Positions 36,828 through 45,641 of a stretch of 64,000 bases of DNA are shown here, piece after piece. The first letter of the stretch is position 1. Every line of letters begins with the position of its first letter. This DNA comes from JADJPO01 sp963825645 (GTDB lineage: Bacteria; Actinomycetota; Actinomycetes; Actinomycetales; Kineosporiaceae). The stretch lies in contig CAWGTT010000002.1 in NCBI GenBank assembly GCA_963825645.1, positions 806,001 to 870,000 of the forward strand, given 5' to 3'. The translations under genes and the position numbers were made by a program. The notes under the pieces are model-generated. The model was not told the origin of the DNA and did no database searches. It saw nothing but the letters and a program-made list of their open reading frames with translations.

Positions 36828-37730
36828 TCAGGGAACCAGGACGAGCTTGCCCCGGACGTGGCCCTCCTGACTTATCCGGTAGGCCTCGGCGGCGCGGTGG
36901 AACGGGAAGGTCTGAACCTTGACCACCAACTCGTTCTCGGCGAGCAGGTCGGCGATCTCCGCCAGGGCCTCCATCGGGCGGCTGTCCGCGCCGCCACCGC
37001 TCACCCTGGCCCCGGCCTCCGCCGCGGCGAAGTTGGCGATGCTCAGTACCTGTGACGGCTCGGGCGCCAGGGCGATCAGGTCCTCGACGGGCGTCTTGCC
37101 CGCCACGTCGAAGACGGCGTCCACTCCTGCCCCGGCCGCGGCCCGCACCCGGTCGACCTCGCCGTCGCCGTAGAGCACCGGGGTGGCCCCGATCTCGCGT
37201 AGGTAGCCGTGGTTGGCCTCGCTGGCGGAGGCGACCACCCGCGCGCCTCGGGCCACCGCCATCTGGACGACGGCCGCTCCCACGCCGCCCGCGCCGCCGT
37301 CGACGAAGAGCGTGTCGCCGGCTGTGACGTCCAGCAGGCGAAGACCGCGTTCTGCTGTCTCACCCGCCACGCCCACCGCGGCTGCTACGGCCCAGTCGAT
37401 GGACGACGGCTTGGCCGCCCAGGAGTCCAGAACGGCGTACTCGGCTTGGGTGTTACGGCCGAGGCCCAGGACGTCGTCACCCAGACGGATGCCGGTGACC
37501 CCGTCACCGACCTCGTCCACCACTCCGGCGGCGTCGAAACCGAGGTAACCCGTTGCGTCCAGAGGCTTTCCACCGGACATGGCCCCGGCCAGCACCTTCC
37601 AGTCGACGGGGTTGACGCTGGCCGCGCGCACCGTGATCCGGATCTGCCCCGGGCCCGCGTGCGGATCCGGGGCCTCTGCCCACTCCAGGACCTCCGGACC
37701 CCCGAAAGACGTGAACTGCAGCGCTCGCAT
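36828..37730 (-). CDS. NADP-dependent quinone oxidoreductase-like protein (MDR superfamily)
   Basis: A 300-residue zinc-independent medium-chain reductase. GFDAAGVVDEVGDGVTG in the N-terminal domain and VDGGAGGVGAAVVQMA (nucleotide-binding loop) in the Rossmann domain identify it; the catalytic zinc cysteines are absent. It would reduce quinones or enones with NADPH. ATG 37730 fits the family start (MRALQFTSFGGPEVL). Confidence 0.92.
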   Translation of the reverse strand: MRALQFTSFGGPEVLEWAEAPDPHAGPGQIRITVRAASVNPVDWKVLAGAMSGGKPLDATGYLGFDAAGVVDEVGDGVTGIRLGDDVLGLGRNTQAEYAVLDSWAAKPSSIDWAVAAAVGVAGETAERGLRLLDVTAGDTLFVDGGAGGVGAAVVQMAVARGARVVASASEANHGYLREIGATPVLYGDGEVDRVRAAAGAGVDAVFDVAGKTPVEDLIALAPEPSQVLSIANFAAAEAGARVSGGGADSRPMEALAEIADLLAENELVVKVQTFPFHRAAEAYRISQEGHVRGKLVLVP

Positions 37731-37776
37731 GTGTGGCCCTTCTCGCGTTGGTGGGTATCTCTCCTGGCACACCTAT

Positions 37777-38574
37777 TCAGCCGTCGACGATCCAGCCCGA
37801 GCGCATGCCGGGTTCCCTGCCCTGCTCGATGTAGTGCTCCGCACCGAACATCACCGCGAACACCTCGGGTGGGATCGCCAGCATCTGCCCGACGTCGGTG
37901 GTCTGGCTGGCGTGCGCCTGCAACGAGGCGCGCTTGCGGTCGAGGTAGTTCGAGACGTCGACCTGGAGGTGGATCTCGGCCTCGGCGGTACCGATCGGGT
38001 TGCCGTCGTCGGCCGGCCCGTCGGGGTCCCAGTCGTCAGTGTCGAGCCCGGCCGCCGTCGCGGCCCGGAACATCTCCCGCATCCGGTCCCGGTTCATCGT
38101 CGCCTCGAGCAACCGCGGACGCCGCGCGGCCAGCTCCGCGGCGGCACGCACCATCCGGTGCACCGCGATGTGGTCGGGGTGGCCGTAGTTGCCGTGCCAG
38201 TCGTAGCCGACGACCACGTCGGCGTTCTCGCCGTCCAGCACCTCGGCGAGCCGTTTGGCGGCCTCGTCGGGGTCGGCGTCGTGCAGGGAGCCGTCGTGGT
38301 AGTTCTGCTCCCAGCCGGTCATCCCCGAGTCGGAGTAGCCGAGCCAGTACACCGCGGCCACACCGAGCACATCGGCCGACGCCTGCGCCTCGAGGCGGCG
38401 CCGGTCGACGACGCTCTCCCCCTCGGCCAGGTCGTCGGGCGCCTCGCCGTGGTCTCCATTGGTCGCGAAGACGACGGCGACCCGATGGCCCTCGTCAGCG
38501 GCCCTGGCCATCGAGCCGGACGTCAGGCTCGCCTCGTCGTCCGGGTGGGCGTGGACGAACACGATGGTGGACAT
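37777..38574 (-). CDS. PIG-L family deacetylase (MshB/Mca-like)
   Basis: A 265-residue zinc amidohydrolase. The metal motif HAHPDDEA is at the N-terminus and the third ligand is in YGHPDHIAVHRMV. Such enzymes deacetylate N-acetylglucosaminyl compounds; in actinomycetes MshB and Mca act in mycothiol metabolism. Which subgroup this belongs to cannot be settled by eye. Confidence 0.9.
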   Translation of the reverse strand: MSTIVFVHAHPDDEASLTSGSMARAADEGHRVAVVFATNGDHGEAPDDLAEGESVVDRRRLEAQASADVLGVAAVYWLGYSDSGMTGWEQNYHDGSLHDADPDEAAKRLAEVLDGENADVVVGYDWHGNYGHPDHIAVHRMVRAAAELAARRPRLLEATMNRDRMREMFRAATAAGLDTDDWDPDGPADDGNPIGTAEAEIHLQVDVSNYLDRKRASLQAHASQTTDVGQMLAIPPEVFAVMFGAEHYIEQGREPGMRSGWIVDG

Positions 38575-38640
38575 ACCCCCATCATGCCCGTCCTCGTCTC
38601 GCCGCTATGACCCCTCGGACGCGCAGCAGCGCCAACGGGG

Positions 38641-39897
38641 CTATCGGATGATCTCGGTGTCCGGATGAAACGCCGCCCAAGCGAACCAGAACGTGTCCAC
38701 ATGGGTGACCGGCGTCAGCTGCGCGCCGGCGGCCGGGCCCGCCACGGCACGCCCGAGGATGTCCCAGGTCGACCCGGTCTCGGCGTCCACGAAGCCGTCC
38801 TGCGTCGCCCGGAAGCTCAGCGCCCGGCCCTGCCAGGACGTCAGGTAGGCGGCCACCGCCCCGACGTCGCGCCCCTCCGAGATCTCGCGTCGGTCCAGCG
38901 CGGAGCGCAACCCGGGCCGCAGCCAGACCGTGACCGCCGCGCCCCGCACCCGCACCTCGACCACACCCTGACTACGCAACCGGTCGTAGGTCAACGCCAC
39001 CGGGGCACCGATCGCGCCGGCCGCCCCGGCCGCCCCGGCCGCCCCGGCCTCGAAGGCAACGATCCGGGCCTTAGGCGCCAAGCGCGGGTCGCTGTCGCCC
39101 GAGAACGCGAACGGCTGCTCGTCCAGTGAGTCGTAGCCGGTGTACGGGTTGCTGCCGTAGCTGCGGATGTGGCCGGTGTCCCGGCTGAGCACCCAGGCCT
39201 CGGGGTGGGCGGTGCGCCAGTCCTGCCAGGCGACGGTCTGCACCGGGTAGGTGACCAGCTCGGCTCCGGTCAGCACTCCGGCCACAGCGCGTCCCTCGAA
39301 CTGCGGCCACAGGGAACGGGTCTGGCGGTCGTACATCACCAGGTCCGAGTTGTAGAGCTTGCCCGACGTCCCGAACGTCACCACTCTTCCGGCGACGCGC
39401 CGGTCGAAGGCGATCGCCGAGTTACACAACGGGCAGTAGGTCACCGCCACCGGAGTTTGCTCGATCGTGTCGTTCACGATCTCGTGCCAGATCAGCACCT
39501 GCACCGGGTAGGCACGGGTCTCCTGGCCCACGGTCAGGCTCAGCACCGGCTCGTCCGGGGCGAGCCAGTCGACGCTGCCGGCCCGCTGGAAGGCTGGATC
39601 GTCCAGCGCCGGAATGCCGTCGGGCGGCGGGCCGCCGTCCCTGATCTCGGACACCTCGATCAGCGGTTCGGGCAGCCCGGACGCCGCGGGGTTGACCAGC
39701 GCCGACACCACATCCTCAACCGGCGAGGCTTCCACCTGCGCGAAGGTCGTGCTCGCGGCGGACCCCGCCTCGCGGCTCGAGCCGGAACAGGCGGACACGA
39801 GCAGCATCGCCGCCAGGCCGACTCCCGGCAGCACGCGGGCCGATCGCCTTGTCACAGTTGGCAAACCCGTCGGGACGCCGCCGCCCTTCCCGATCAC
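38641..39897 (-). CDS. DUF3179 domain-containing lipoprotein
   Basis: A 418-residue protein with an N-terminal lipobox (MLLVSACS). DUF3179 motifs include YPVQVLIWHEIVND, VTYCPLCNSAIAFDR, FGTSGKLYNSDLVMYDR and SLWPQF. Function is unknown; the family is exported. The interval near residues 285-300 is a GAA repeat from 9-bp slippage. GTG 39897 is the first start, but GTG 39855 (VTRRSARVLPGVG) would also give a normal lipoprotein signal. Confidence 0.88.
   Translation of the reverse strand: MIGKGGGVPTGLPTVTRRSARVLPGVGLAAMLLVSACSGSSREAGSAASTTFAQVEASPVEDVVSALVNPAASGLPEPLIEVSEIRDGGPPPDGIPALDDPAFQRAGSVDWLAPDEPVLSLTVGQETRAYPVQVLIWHEIVNDTIEQTPVAVTYCPLCNSAIAFDRRVAGRVVTFGTSGKLYNSDLVMYDRQTRSLWPQFEGRAVAGVLTGAELVTYPVQTVAWQDWRTAHPEAWVLSRDTGHIRSYGSNPYTGYDSLDEQPFAFSGDSDPRLAPKARIVAFEAGAAGAAGAAGAIGAPVALTYDRLRSQGVVEVRVRGAAVTVWLRPGLRSALDRREISEGRDVGAVAAYLTSWQGRALSFRATQDGFVDAETGSTWDILGRAVAGPAAGAQLTPVTHVDTFWFAWAAFHPDTEIIR
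39016..39050. repeat. 9-bp tandem repeat in the DUF3179 gene
   Basis: About four units of CCCCGGCCG encode repeated Gly-Ala-Ala on the minus strand. The family does not need this insert, so its length may vary between strains. Confidence 0.75.
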
Positions 39898-39921
39898 ATC
39901 ACACGGTGGACCCGGTAGTGG

Positions 39922-40410
39922 TCAGGCAAGCAGGCTGCGCAACATCCAGGCGGTCTTCTCGTGGACCTGCAGCCGCTGGGTGAGCAGGTCGGCGGTGGGC
40001 TCGTCGTGAGCCGCCTCGACCGTCGGGAAGACCGAGCGAGCGGTGCGTGCCACCGTCTCCTGACCCGCCACCAGTCGACGGATCATCTCGGTCGCATCGG
40101 GGCGGTCGTCGTCCTCGGGCACCGAGGCCAGCGCGGCGAACTCGCGGTAGCTGCCCGGCGCCGGAGCGCCCAGTGCGCGGATCCGCTCGGCGATGAGGTC
40201 GACCGCGAGGGCCAGCTCCGTGTACTCGGTCTCGAACATCAGGTGGAGCGTCTGGAACATGGGGCCGGTGACGTTCCAGTGGTAGTTGTGCGTCTTGAGG
40301 TAGAGCGTGTATGTGTCGGCCAACAGGTGGGCCAAACCATCGGTGATGGCCAAGCGGTCGGCCGCGTCGATGCCGATGTCGACACTGGGGTCGAGCGGGT
40401 AGGCGCTCAT
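39922..40410 (-). CDS. dps: Dps family ferritin-like DNA-protection protein
   Basis: A 162-residue four-helix protein. The ferroxidase motif reads THNYHWNVTGPMF-x-LH-x-MFE with the conserved His, Trp and Glu residues, and VDLIAERIRALG follows. It oxidises iron with peroxide and protects DNA. AAGGAGG sits 11 nt before the ATG. A possible regulator site, TAGA-N10-TCTA (40430-40447), lies just upstream and could be a peroxide or iron operator. Confidence 0.93.
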   Translation of the reverse strand: MSAYPLDPSVDIGIDAADRLAITDGLAHLLADTYTLYLKTHNYHWNVTGPMFQTLHLMFETEYTELALAVDLIAERIRALGAPAPGSYREFAALASVPEDDDRPDATEMIRRLVAGQETVARTARSVFPTVEAAHDEPTADLLTQRLQVHEKTAWMLRSLLA

Positions 40411-40620
40411 TGCGTGGTGCCTCCTTAATCTAGAGCTATTCCATTCTACTGACGTCCGGCCGTGCCCACGGCCATGCCAGGCCGAGGGCCCCGGGGCCTC
40501 TCAGGGCGACGGCGGTCGGCCGCGCCCGTGAGTCGTATGGGCGATCATGTCGGCGGCCCAGCACGCCGATACGGAGGACACCGATACCGACGGGTCGGCG
40601 ACCTCGACCGGAAGCCGGGG

Positions 40621-42198
40621 ATGCCCATGGAGCAGCGCGAGACGAACCGCTGGCGTCAGCGATCCGCGGTCGCCGCGATCGTGCGGGCCGGCATCTTCTG
40701 CGTGCCCGTTGCGGGGTCGATCACGACAGCCTGGGGCGTGCAGCGGGCCCTGCCCCCGGCGTCCGGCTGGGCGGACCGGGCCTGGCACCTCGGGATTCTG
40801 GTGGCCGTCTCCACCGTCGTGCTGCTACTGGTCGACCGGACCGGACGCCGGCTTCTGCCCCTGGCCACCCTGCTCGACCTGAACATGCTCTTCCCGGACC
40901 GCGCGCCGTCCCGGGTGCGCGTGGCCCGCGACGCCATCCGCCGCCGGCCGATCGAGGAGCAGCTGGAACGTCTGCGTCTGGCCGGCGCCGACCCCGGGGC
41001 GGTGGCCCGAGAGATCCTTACGCTCGTCGCGGCGCTCAGCGCGCACGACCGGCCGACTCGAGGGCACGCCGAGCGCGTTCGACTGTTCACCGATGTGATC
41101 GCCGAGCAGATGGGTATCCCGCGCCGGGACCGAGACCTGCTGAGGTGGGCGGCGATACTGCATGACATCGGCAAGCTCCACGTGCCGGCGTCGCTGCTGA
41201 ACAAGCCGGGGAAACCTACCGACGAGGAGTGGGCCACCCTGCGAGCACACCCCACGACGGGGGCGCAGATGGCCGGCGGGTTGCTCCCCTGGCTCGGCGA
41301 GTGGGCCGACGTGATCAGTCAGCACCACGAGCGCTTCGACGGCGGCGGCTACCCGGCCCAGCTGAGCGGCGAGCAGATCAGCCTCGGTGCACGGATCGTC
41401 AGCGTCGCCGATGCCTACGATGTGATGACCGCGAACCGCCCCTACCAGCGCCCGGTCTCCCGGTCTGCGGCGCTGCGCGAGCTGGTCAAGCACTCCGGCG
41501 CCCAGTTCGACCCGGGCGTGGTGCGGGCGATGGTCGCGGTCGGGGCACCGCGGCTGCGCCGGGCGCAGGGGGCACTCGCCTGGCTCGCGGACATCCCCTT
41601 GGTCGCCTCGGGATCTGTCCCGGCGGCATCCGTGGCGCGTGCGGTGGGTGCCGGTGCCCTCGCGACTGGCGCTGCAGCGGTCGGCGTCACCGCAGGCCTG
41701 CTGCCCGGCGGCCATCCGTCCCCGAACGCCAGTGCTTCCGCGATGGCACCGGGGGCAGCGGCCACCTCCGTGACGAAGTCGACCTCCCAGCGGCCGGACC
41801 GGGCCGACGCATCCGCCACGCTGCCGGCACCCACTGGCCCGTCGGGTTCCGGCGCGCTGCCGGGTGGAGTCGGGCCCGGATCGGGCGATGGGAGCGGTGG
41901 CCAGGCGGAGCCGACGACGTCCGGCGGATCGGGATCCGGTTCTGGCGGCTCGAACCCCTCGATTCCGCTGCCGGGGGCCGGGAAAACGGTCACGTCGGTG
42001 ACGAGGATCGGGTCCGGCGCAGCCGGTGCCGCCGCCAACGCGGCCTCGCGGGTCGCCTCCGACCCGGCCGGCACCGTCGCCGAAGCCATCTCGAACAAGG
42101 CCGGCACCGTCGCCGAGGTCGTCTCTGACCCGGCCGGGGCGGTGAAGGAGAAGGCGGGCACTGTGACCCCTCCGCTCGGACCGCTCACCGGACCGTGA
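40621..42198 (+). CDS. HD-GYP domain protein (cyclic-di-GMP phosphodiesterase-like)
   Basis: A 525-residue protein: two membrane helices (residues about 20-75), an HD-GYP domain with HDIGKLHVPASLLNKPGK, HHERFDGGGYP and VSVADAYDVMTANRPYQ, then about 190 residues of Gly/Ser/Ala/Pro-rich sequence with a repeated AGTVAE motif. The HD pair and the GYP motif are intact, so phosphodiesterase activity is likely. ATG 40621 follows GGAAGCCGGGG; ATG 40627 is two codons later. Confidence 0.85.
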   Translation: MPMEQRETNRWRQRSAVAAIVRAGIFCVPVAGSITTAWGVQRALPPASGWADRAWHLGILVAVSTVVLLLVDRTGRRLLPLATLLDLNMLFPDRAPSRVRVARDAIRRRPIEEQLERLRLAGADPGAVAREILTLVAALSAHDRPTRGHAERVRLFTDVIAEQMGIPRRDRDLLRWAAILHDIGKLHVPASLLNKPGKPTDEEWATLRAHPTTGAQMAGGLLPWLGEWADVISQHHERFDGGGYPAQLSGEQISLGARIVSVADAYDVMTANRPYQRPVSRSAALRELVKHSGAQFDPGVVRAMVAVGAPRLRRAQGALAWLADIPLVASGSVPAASVARAVGAGALATGAAAVGVTAGLLPGGHPSPNASASAMAPGAAATSVTKSTSQRPDRADASATLPAPTGPSGSGALPGGVGPGSGDGSGGQAEPTTSGGSGSGSGGSNPSIPLPGAGKTVTSVTRIGSGAAGAAANAASRVASDPAGTVAEAISNKAGTVAEVVSDPAGAVKEKAGTVTPPLGPLTGP

Positions 42199-42259
42199 AA
42201 CCGCGAGCGGGTTGCGGAAAGGTCTTGCCCCGCCCGGGAGGTTCGGCGACAGTACGGCG

Positions 42260-42859
42260 ATGGCACATCGCAGCGCCGGCGAGCTCGACGCCCTGCTCGA
42301 CCACGTCCGAGCCGCGCCGGTGGGGGCCGGCACCCTGAGGCTGATCGTGCGCCGTCCGGCGGTCGGGGTCAGGGAGATCCTGGACGAGGCCGAGCTCGAC
42401 CCGGCCGTCGGTCTCGTCGGCGACACCTGGAAGCAGCGGGGTAGCAGCCGCACCGACGACGGCACCGCGCACCCGGACATGCAGCTCAACGTGATGGGCT
42501 GGCGGGTCGTGGAGGCGCTGGCCGAGACCGACGAGCGGCGGGCGCTGGCCGGTGACCAGCTCTACGTCGACCTGTCCCTGCGCGAGGAGGACCTGCCACC
42601 GGGGACAGCGCTGGGTATCGGTGCCGACCGCGGCGGCGCCTCGGTGATCGTGGTCACCGACCAGCCGCACACGGGATGCGCCAAGTTCGTCGATCGGTTC
42701 GGCGCCGAGGCGATGCGCTGGGTGAACGGCCGCACCGGTCGGGTGCTGCATCTGCGTGGGATCAACGCCCGGGTGGTGCACGGCGGCGTGATCCGGCGCG
42801 GGGACCGGGTCGCCGCCCTCGACACCGTGGGGTCCGGGTCCGGCATGCTGGAGTCATGA
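42260..42859 (+). CDS. MOSC domain-containing protein
   Basis: A 199-residue protein with the MOSC domain pattern (GDTWKQRG near the middle, LYVDLSLREEDLP, VTDQPHTGCAKF with the conserved Cys, RGINARVVHGG). MOSC proteins handle sulfur for the molybdenum cofactor or detoxify N-hydroxylated compounds. The stop overlaps the start of the rhodanese gene (ATGA), so the pair is coupled. Confidence 0.9.
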   Translation: MAHRSAGELDALLDHVRAAPVGAGTLRLIVRRPAVGVREILDEAELDPAVGLVGDTWKQRGSSRTDDGTAHPDMQLNVMGWRVVEALAETDERRALAGDQLYVDLSLREEDLPPGTALGIGADRGGASVIVVTDQPHTGCAKFVDRFGAEAMRWVNGRTGRVLHLRGINARVVHGGVIRRGDRVAALDTVGSGSGMLES

Positions 42860-43191
42860 CCTTCCCGCAGATCCCGGTGAACGACCTGCCCGACGATGCC
42901 GTCATGCTCGACATCCGCAAGCAGGACGAGTGGAACCGCGGGCACGCCCCGGGCGCGATCCACATGCCGATGGACGACCTGCCGTCGCGGCTCGATGAGC
43001 TGGCACCGCTGCTGAGCTCCGGCGCCCCGCTGATCGTCGCCTGCCGCTCGGGCGGGCGGGTCCTGCAGGTACTGCCGTGGCTGGCTCAGCAGGGCTACGA
43101 GGCCGCGAACCTCTACGGCGGGATGCTCGCCTGGCAGGCGGCCGGCAAGCCGATGAAGGCTGCGCACGAAGGGGCGCCCTCGATCACCTGA
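42856..43191 (+). CDS. Rhodanese-like sulfurtransferase domain protein
   Basis: A 111-residue single rhodanese domain. The active-site loop is ACRSGGR with the catalytic Cys, and LDIRKQDEWNRGHAPGAIHMPMDDL is the classic N-terminal motif. Coupling to the MOSC protein suggests persulfide transfer in cofactor or detoxification chemistry. Confidence 0.92.
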   Translation: MTFPQIPVNDLPDDAVMLDIRKQDEWNRGHAPGAIHMPMDDLPSRLDELAPLLSSGAPLIVACRSGGRVLQVLPWLAQQGYEAANLYGGMLAWQAAGKPMKAAHEGAPSIT

Positions 43192-43246
43192 CCAGCCGCA
43201 AGGGTTCTCGCTCGCCCGGCGCGCCAAGGCGTGTCATGGTGCTGGA

Positions 43247-44056
43247 ATGTGCCTGATCGCCCTCGCCGCGGACGGCCACACTCACTTCCCGCTCGTGGTC
43301 GCCGCCAACCGCGACGAGCTGCACCGGCGGCCGACCGCGCCGCTGGCCTGGTGGGGCCCTCCCGAGGTGCTGGCCGGACGGGACCTCGAGGCTGGGGGCA
43401 CCTGGTTCGGGCTGACCCGCGCCGGGCGGCTGGCGATGCTGACCAACCTGCGCCGGCCGGACGCCGTCCGGGACGGTGCCCCCTCTCGCGGCGACCTGGT
43501 GCCGCGCTGGCTGCGTGGGGACCTCACTCCGGAGGAGTTCACCTCGACCCTCCGCCCCCCGAACCCCCAGCCCAACCCGTACACCGTGATCGCCGCCGAC
43601 CTGCCCCGCGGCATGGTGTTCACGGTCAGTTCGGACTCGCCGTACCCACGGTCGCTGACCCCCGGCGTCCACGGACTGTCCAACGCAGCCATCGATGAAC
43701 CGTGGCCCAAAGTAGTTGCGCTGCAACGCGACCTGATATCGGCGAGGAACCGGGCCGCAGCGGCCGACGAGCTGATCGAGGCGCTGATGGTTGCCCTCGC
43801 CGACCGCAGCACCCCGCCGGACGACGCCCTGCCCGACACCGGGGTCGGCCTGGGATGGGAGAGGACGCTGGGCAGCCGGTTCATCCACGCCCCCGGGGCC
43901 GGCTACGGCACCCGATGCTCGACTGTGCTGGTCACTGAGCGGTCTGGGGCAGGATCGGTCACCGTGGTCGTCGAGCAGTCCTACGACGCGGACGGCGCGC
44001 CCGCCGGCCGCCGGACCGAGACACTGCGGGGCTGGCCACCCGGACGACCGGGCTGA
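43247..44056 (+). CDS. NRDE (TANGO2-like) family protein
   Basis: A 269-residue protein that starts MCLIALA and carries VVAANRDELHRRPTAP (the NRDE motif), GGTWFGLTRAGRLAMLTNLR and LSNAAIDEPWPKV. The N-terminal Cys2 could act as a nucleophile as in Ntn hydrolases. The human relative TANGO2 is linked to lipid or heme metabolism. CATGGT lies 6 nt before the ATG. Confidence 0.92.
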   Translation: MCLIALAADGHTHFPLVVAANRDELHRRPTAPLAWWGPPEVLAGRDLEAGGTWFGLTRAGRLAMLTNLRRPDAVRDGAPSRGDLVPRWLRGDLTPEEFTSTLRPPNPQPNPYTVIAADLPRGMVFTVSSDSPYPRSLTPGVHGLSNAAIDEPWPKVVALQRDLISARNRAAAADELIEALMVALADRSTPPDDALPDTGVGLGWERTLGSRFIHAPGAGYGTRCSTVLVTERSGAGSVTVVVEQSYDADGAPAGRRTETLRGWPPGRPG

Positions 44057-44061
44057 GGAGC

Positions 44062-44094
44062 GGTGGGTTTCCCCGAGACGGGGGCAAACCCACC
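44062..44094. repeat. Hairpin of the GGTGGGTTT family
   Basis: GGTGGGTTT (44062-44070) pairs with AAACCCACC (44086-44094), extended by CCCC with GGGG around a GAGAC loop and one bulged C. It lies 6 nt after the NRDE stop. A longer relative occurs at 53266-53311. Confidence 0.75.
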
Positions 44095-44138
44095 ACGAAC
44101 CTCGGCGAATACCGTTCGATCCCCTAGCGTCGATGCTC

Positions 44139-45557
44139 ATGGACAGTGCCCGCTACCTCAGCACCCGCGGCGGCGACTCCGGCCGGCGGTTCAGCGAGAT
44201 CCTGCTGGAAGGCCTGGCCCCGGACGGCGGGCTATACCTGCCCTCGGCGTATCCACGCCTCGACGCCGCGGCCCTGAGGTCATGGCGCGGTCTGAGCTAC
44301 CCCGAGCTGGCCGAGCGGGTGGTCGAGCTGTTCGTCGACGACATCCCCGCAGCCGACCTTCGCGAGCTGATCCACCGCACGTACACCCCAGAGGTGTTCG
44401 GCACCGAAGAGATCACCCCGCTCACCCGGTTGGACGACGAGCTATGGCTGCTGGAGCTGGCCAACGGCCCGACGCTGGCCTTCAAAGACATGGCGATGCA
44501 GCTACTCGGGGCCCTGTTCGAGTACCAGCTAGGACGGCGTGGCGAGACACTGAACATCCTCGGCGCGACCTCCGGCGACACCGGCAGCGCCGCCGAGTAC
44601 GCGATGCGCGGGCGGGGTGGGATCAGCGTGTTCATGCTCAGCCCGCAGGGAAGGATGAGCCCGTTCCAGCAGGCCCAGATGTTCACCCTGCAGGATGCGA
44701 ACATCCACAACCTGGCCGTCCAGGGGGTGTTCGACGACTGCCAGGACATCGTCAAGGCGGTCTCGGCCGACCTCGACTTCAAGCGGCGGTTGAGGATCGG
44801 CACGGTCAACTCGATCAACTGGGCCCGGCTCCTCGCCCAGGTCGTCTACTACGTCGCCGGCTGGCTGGCGGCCGCCGACCGTGAGGACCAGCAGGTCAGC
44901 TTCACCGTTCCGTCCGGCAACTTCGGCAACATCTGTGCCGGGCACGTGGCCCGGATGATGGGCCTGCCGATCCGGTGCCTGGTGCTGGCCACCAACGAGA
45001 ACAACGTGCTGGAGGAGTTCCTGCGCACTGGTGCCTACAGGGTGCGCGGTGCCGCCGAGACTCATCAGACCTCGAGCCCGTCGATGGACATCTCCAAGGC
45101 CTCCAACGTGGAGCGCTTCGTCTTCGACCTGCTCGACCGCGACGCCGAGCGCACCCGACAGCTGTTCGGCGAGGCAGTGCCGCAGGCCGGTGGGTTCACG
45201 TTGACCCCCGCCGAGCTGGCCCGGGTCGCGGACTTCGGGTTCGTCGCCGGCCGCAGCGAGCACGCCGACCGGCTGGCGACGATCGGCGCCGTCTGGCGGG
45301 AGTCCGGCCGCCTGATCGACACTCACACCGCGGACGGGGTCCACGTCGCCCGTGGTCACATCGAGGACGGCGTTCCGATGATCGTGCTGGAAACGGCCCA
45401 GCCGGCGAAGTTCGCCGACACGGTTCGGGAGGCGACCGGCATCACCCCGCCGCTGCCGACCTCGCTCTCGGACATCGAGTCGCTGCCCCTGCGCTGCGAG
45501 GTCATCGCGCCCGATGCCGACGTGGTCAAGGCGTACATCGAGAAGCATGCCCTCTGA
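44139..45557 (+). CDS. thrC: Threonine synthase
   Basis: A 472-residue PLP enzyme converting O-phosphohomoserine to threonine. The PLP lysine is in LAFKDMAMQ, and NILGATSGDTGSAAEYA and VPSGNFGNICAGHVA are family hallmarks. TAGCGT lies 8 nt before ATG 44139, which suggests a leaderless mRNA; ATG 44133 is an alternative. The neighbourhood has no other threonine gene. Confidence 0.95.
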   Translation: MDSARYLSTRGGDSGRRFSEILLEGLAPDGGLYLPSAYPRLDAAALRSWRGLSYPELAERVVELFVDDIPAADLRELIHRTYTPEVFGTEEITPLTRLDDELWLLELANGPTLAFKDMAMQLLGALFEYQLGRRGETLNILGATSGDTGSAAEYAMRGRGGISVFMLSPQGRMSPFQQAQMFTLQDANIHNLAVQGVFDDCQDIVKAVSADLDFKRRLRIGTVNSINWARLLAQVVYYVAGWLAAADREDQQVSFTVPSGNFGNICAGHVARMMGLPIRCLVLATNENNVLEEFLRTGAYRVRGAAETHQTSSPSMDISKASNVERFVFDLLDRDAERTRQLFGEAVPQAGGFTLTPAELARVADFGFVAGRSEHADRLATIGAVWRESGRLIDTHTADGVHVARGHIEDGVPMIVLETAQPAKFADTVREATGITPPLPTSLSDIESLPLRCEVIAPDADVVKAYIEKHAL

Positions 45558-45562
45558 CGAGA

Positions 45563-45638
45563 CCGTCCGAGTTCGGCAGAACCGGGCTCTGGCGGGCCCA
45601 AAGGCGCCGAACCGGGCGGTTGTGCCGAACTCGGACGG
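45563..45638. repeat. 22-bp inverted repeat ending 3 nt before a start codon
   Basis: The arms 45563-45584 and 45617-45638 pair at 21 of 22 positions (CCGTCCGAGTTCGGCA and its complement). The left arm begins 5 nt after thrC and the right arm ends 3 nt before the nuclease ATG at 45642, covering the likely ribosome site. A related word, GTTGTGCCGAACT, recurs near 58544. Confidence 0.85.
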
Positions 45639-45641
45639 CCG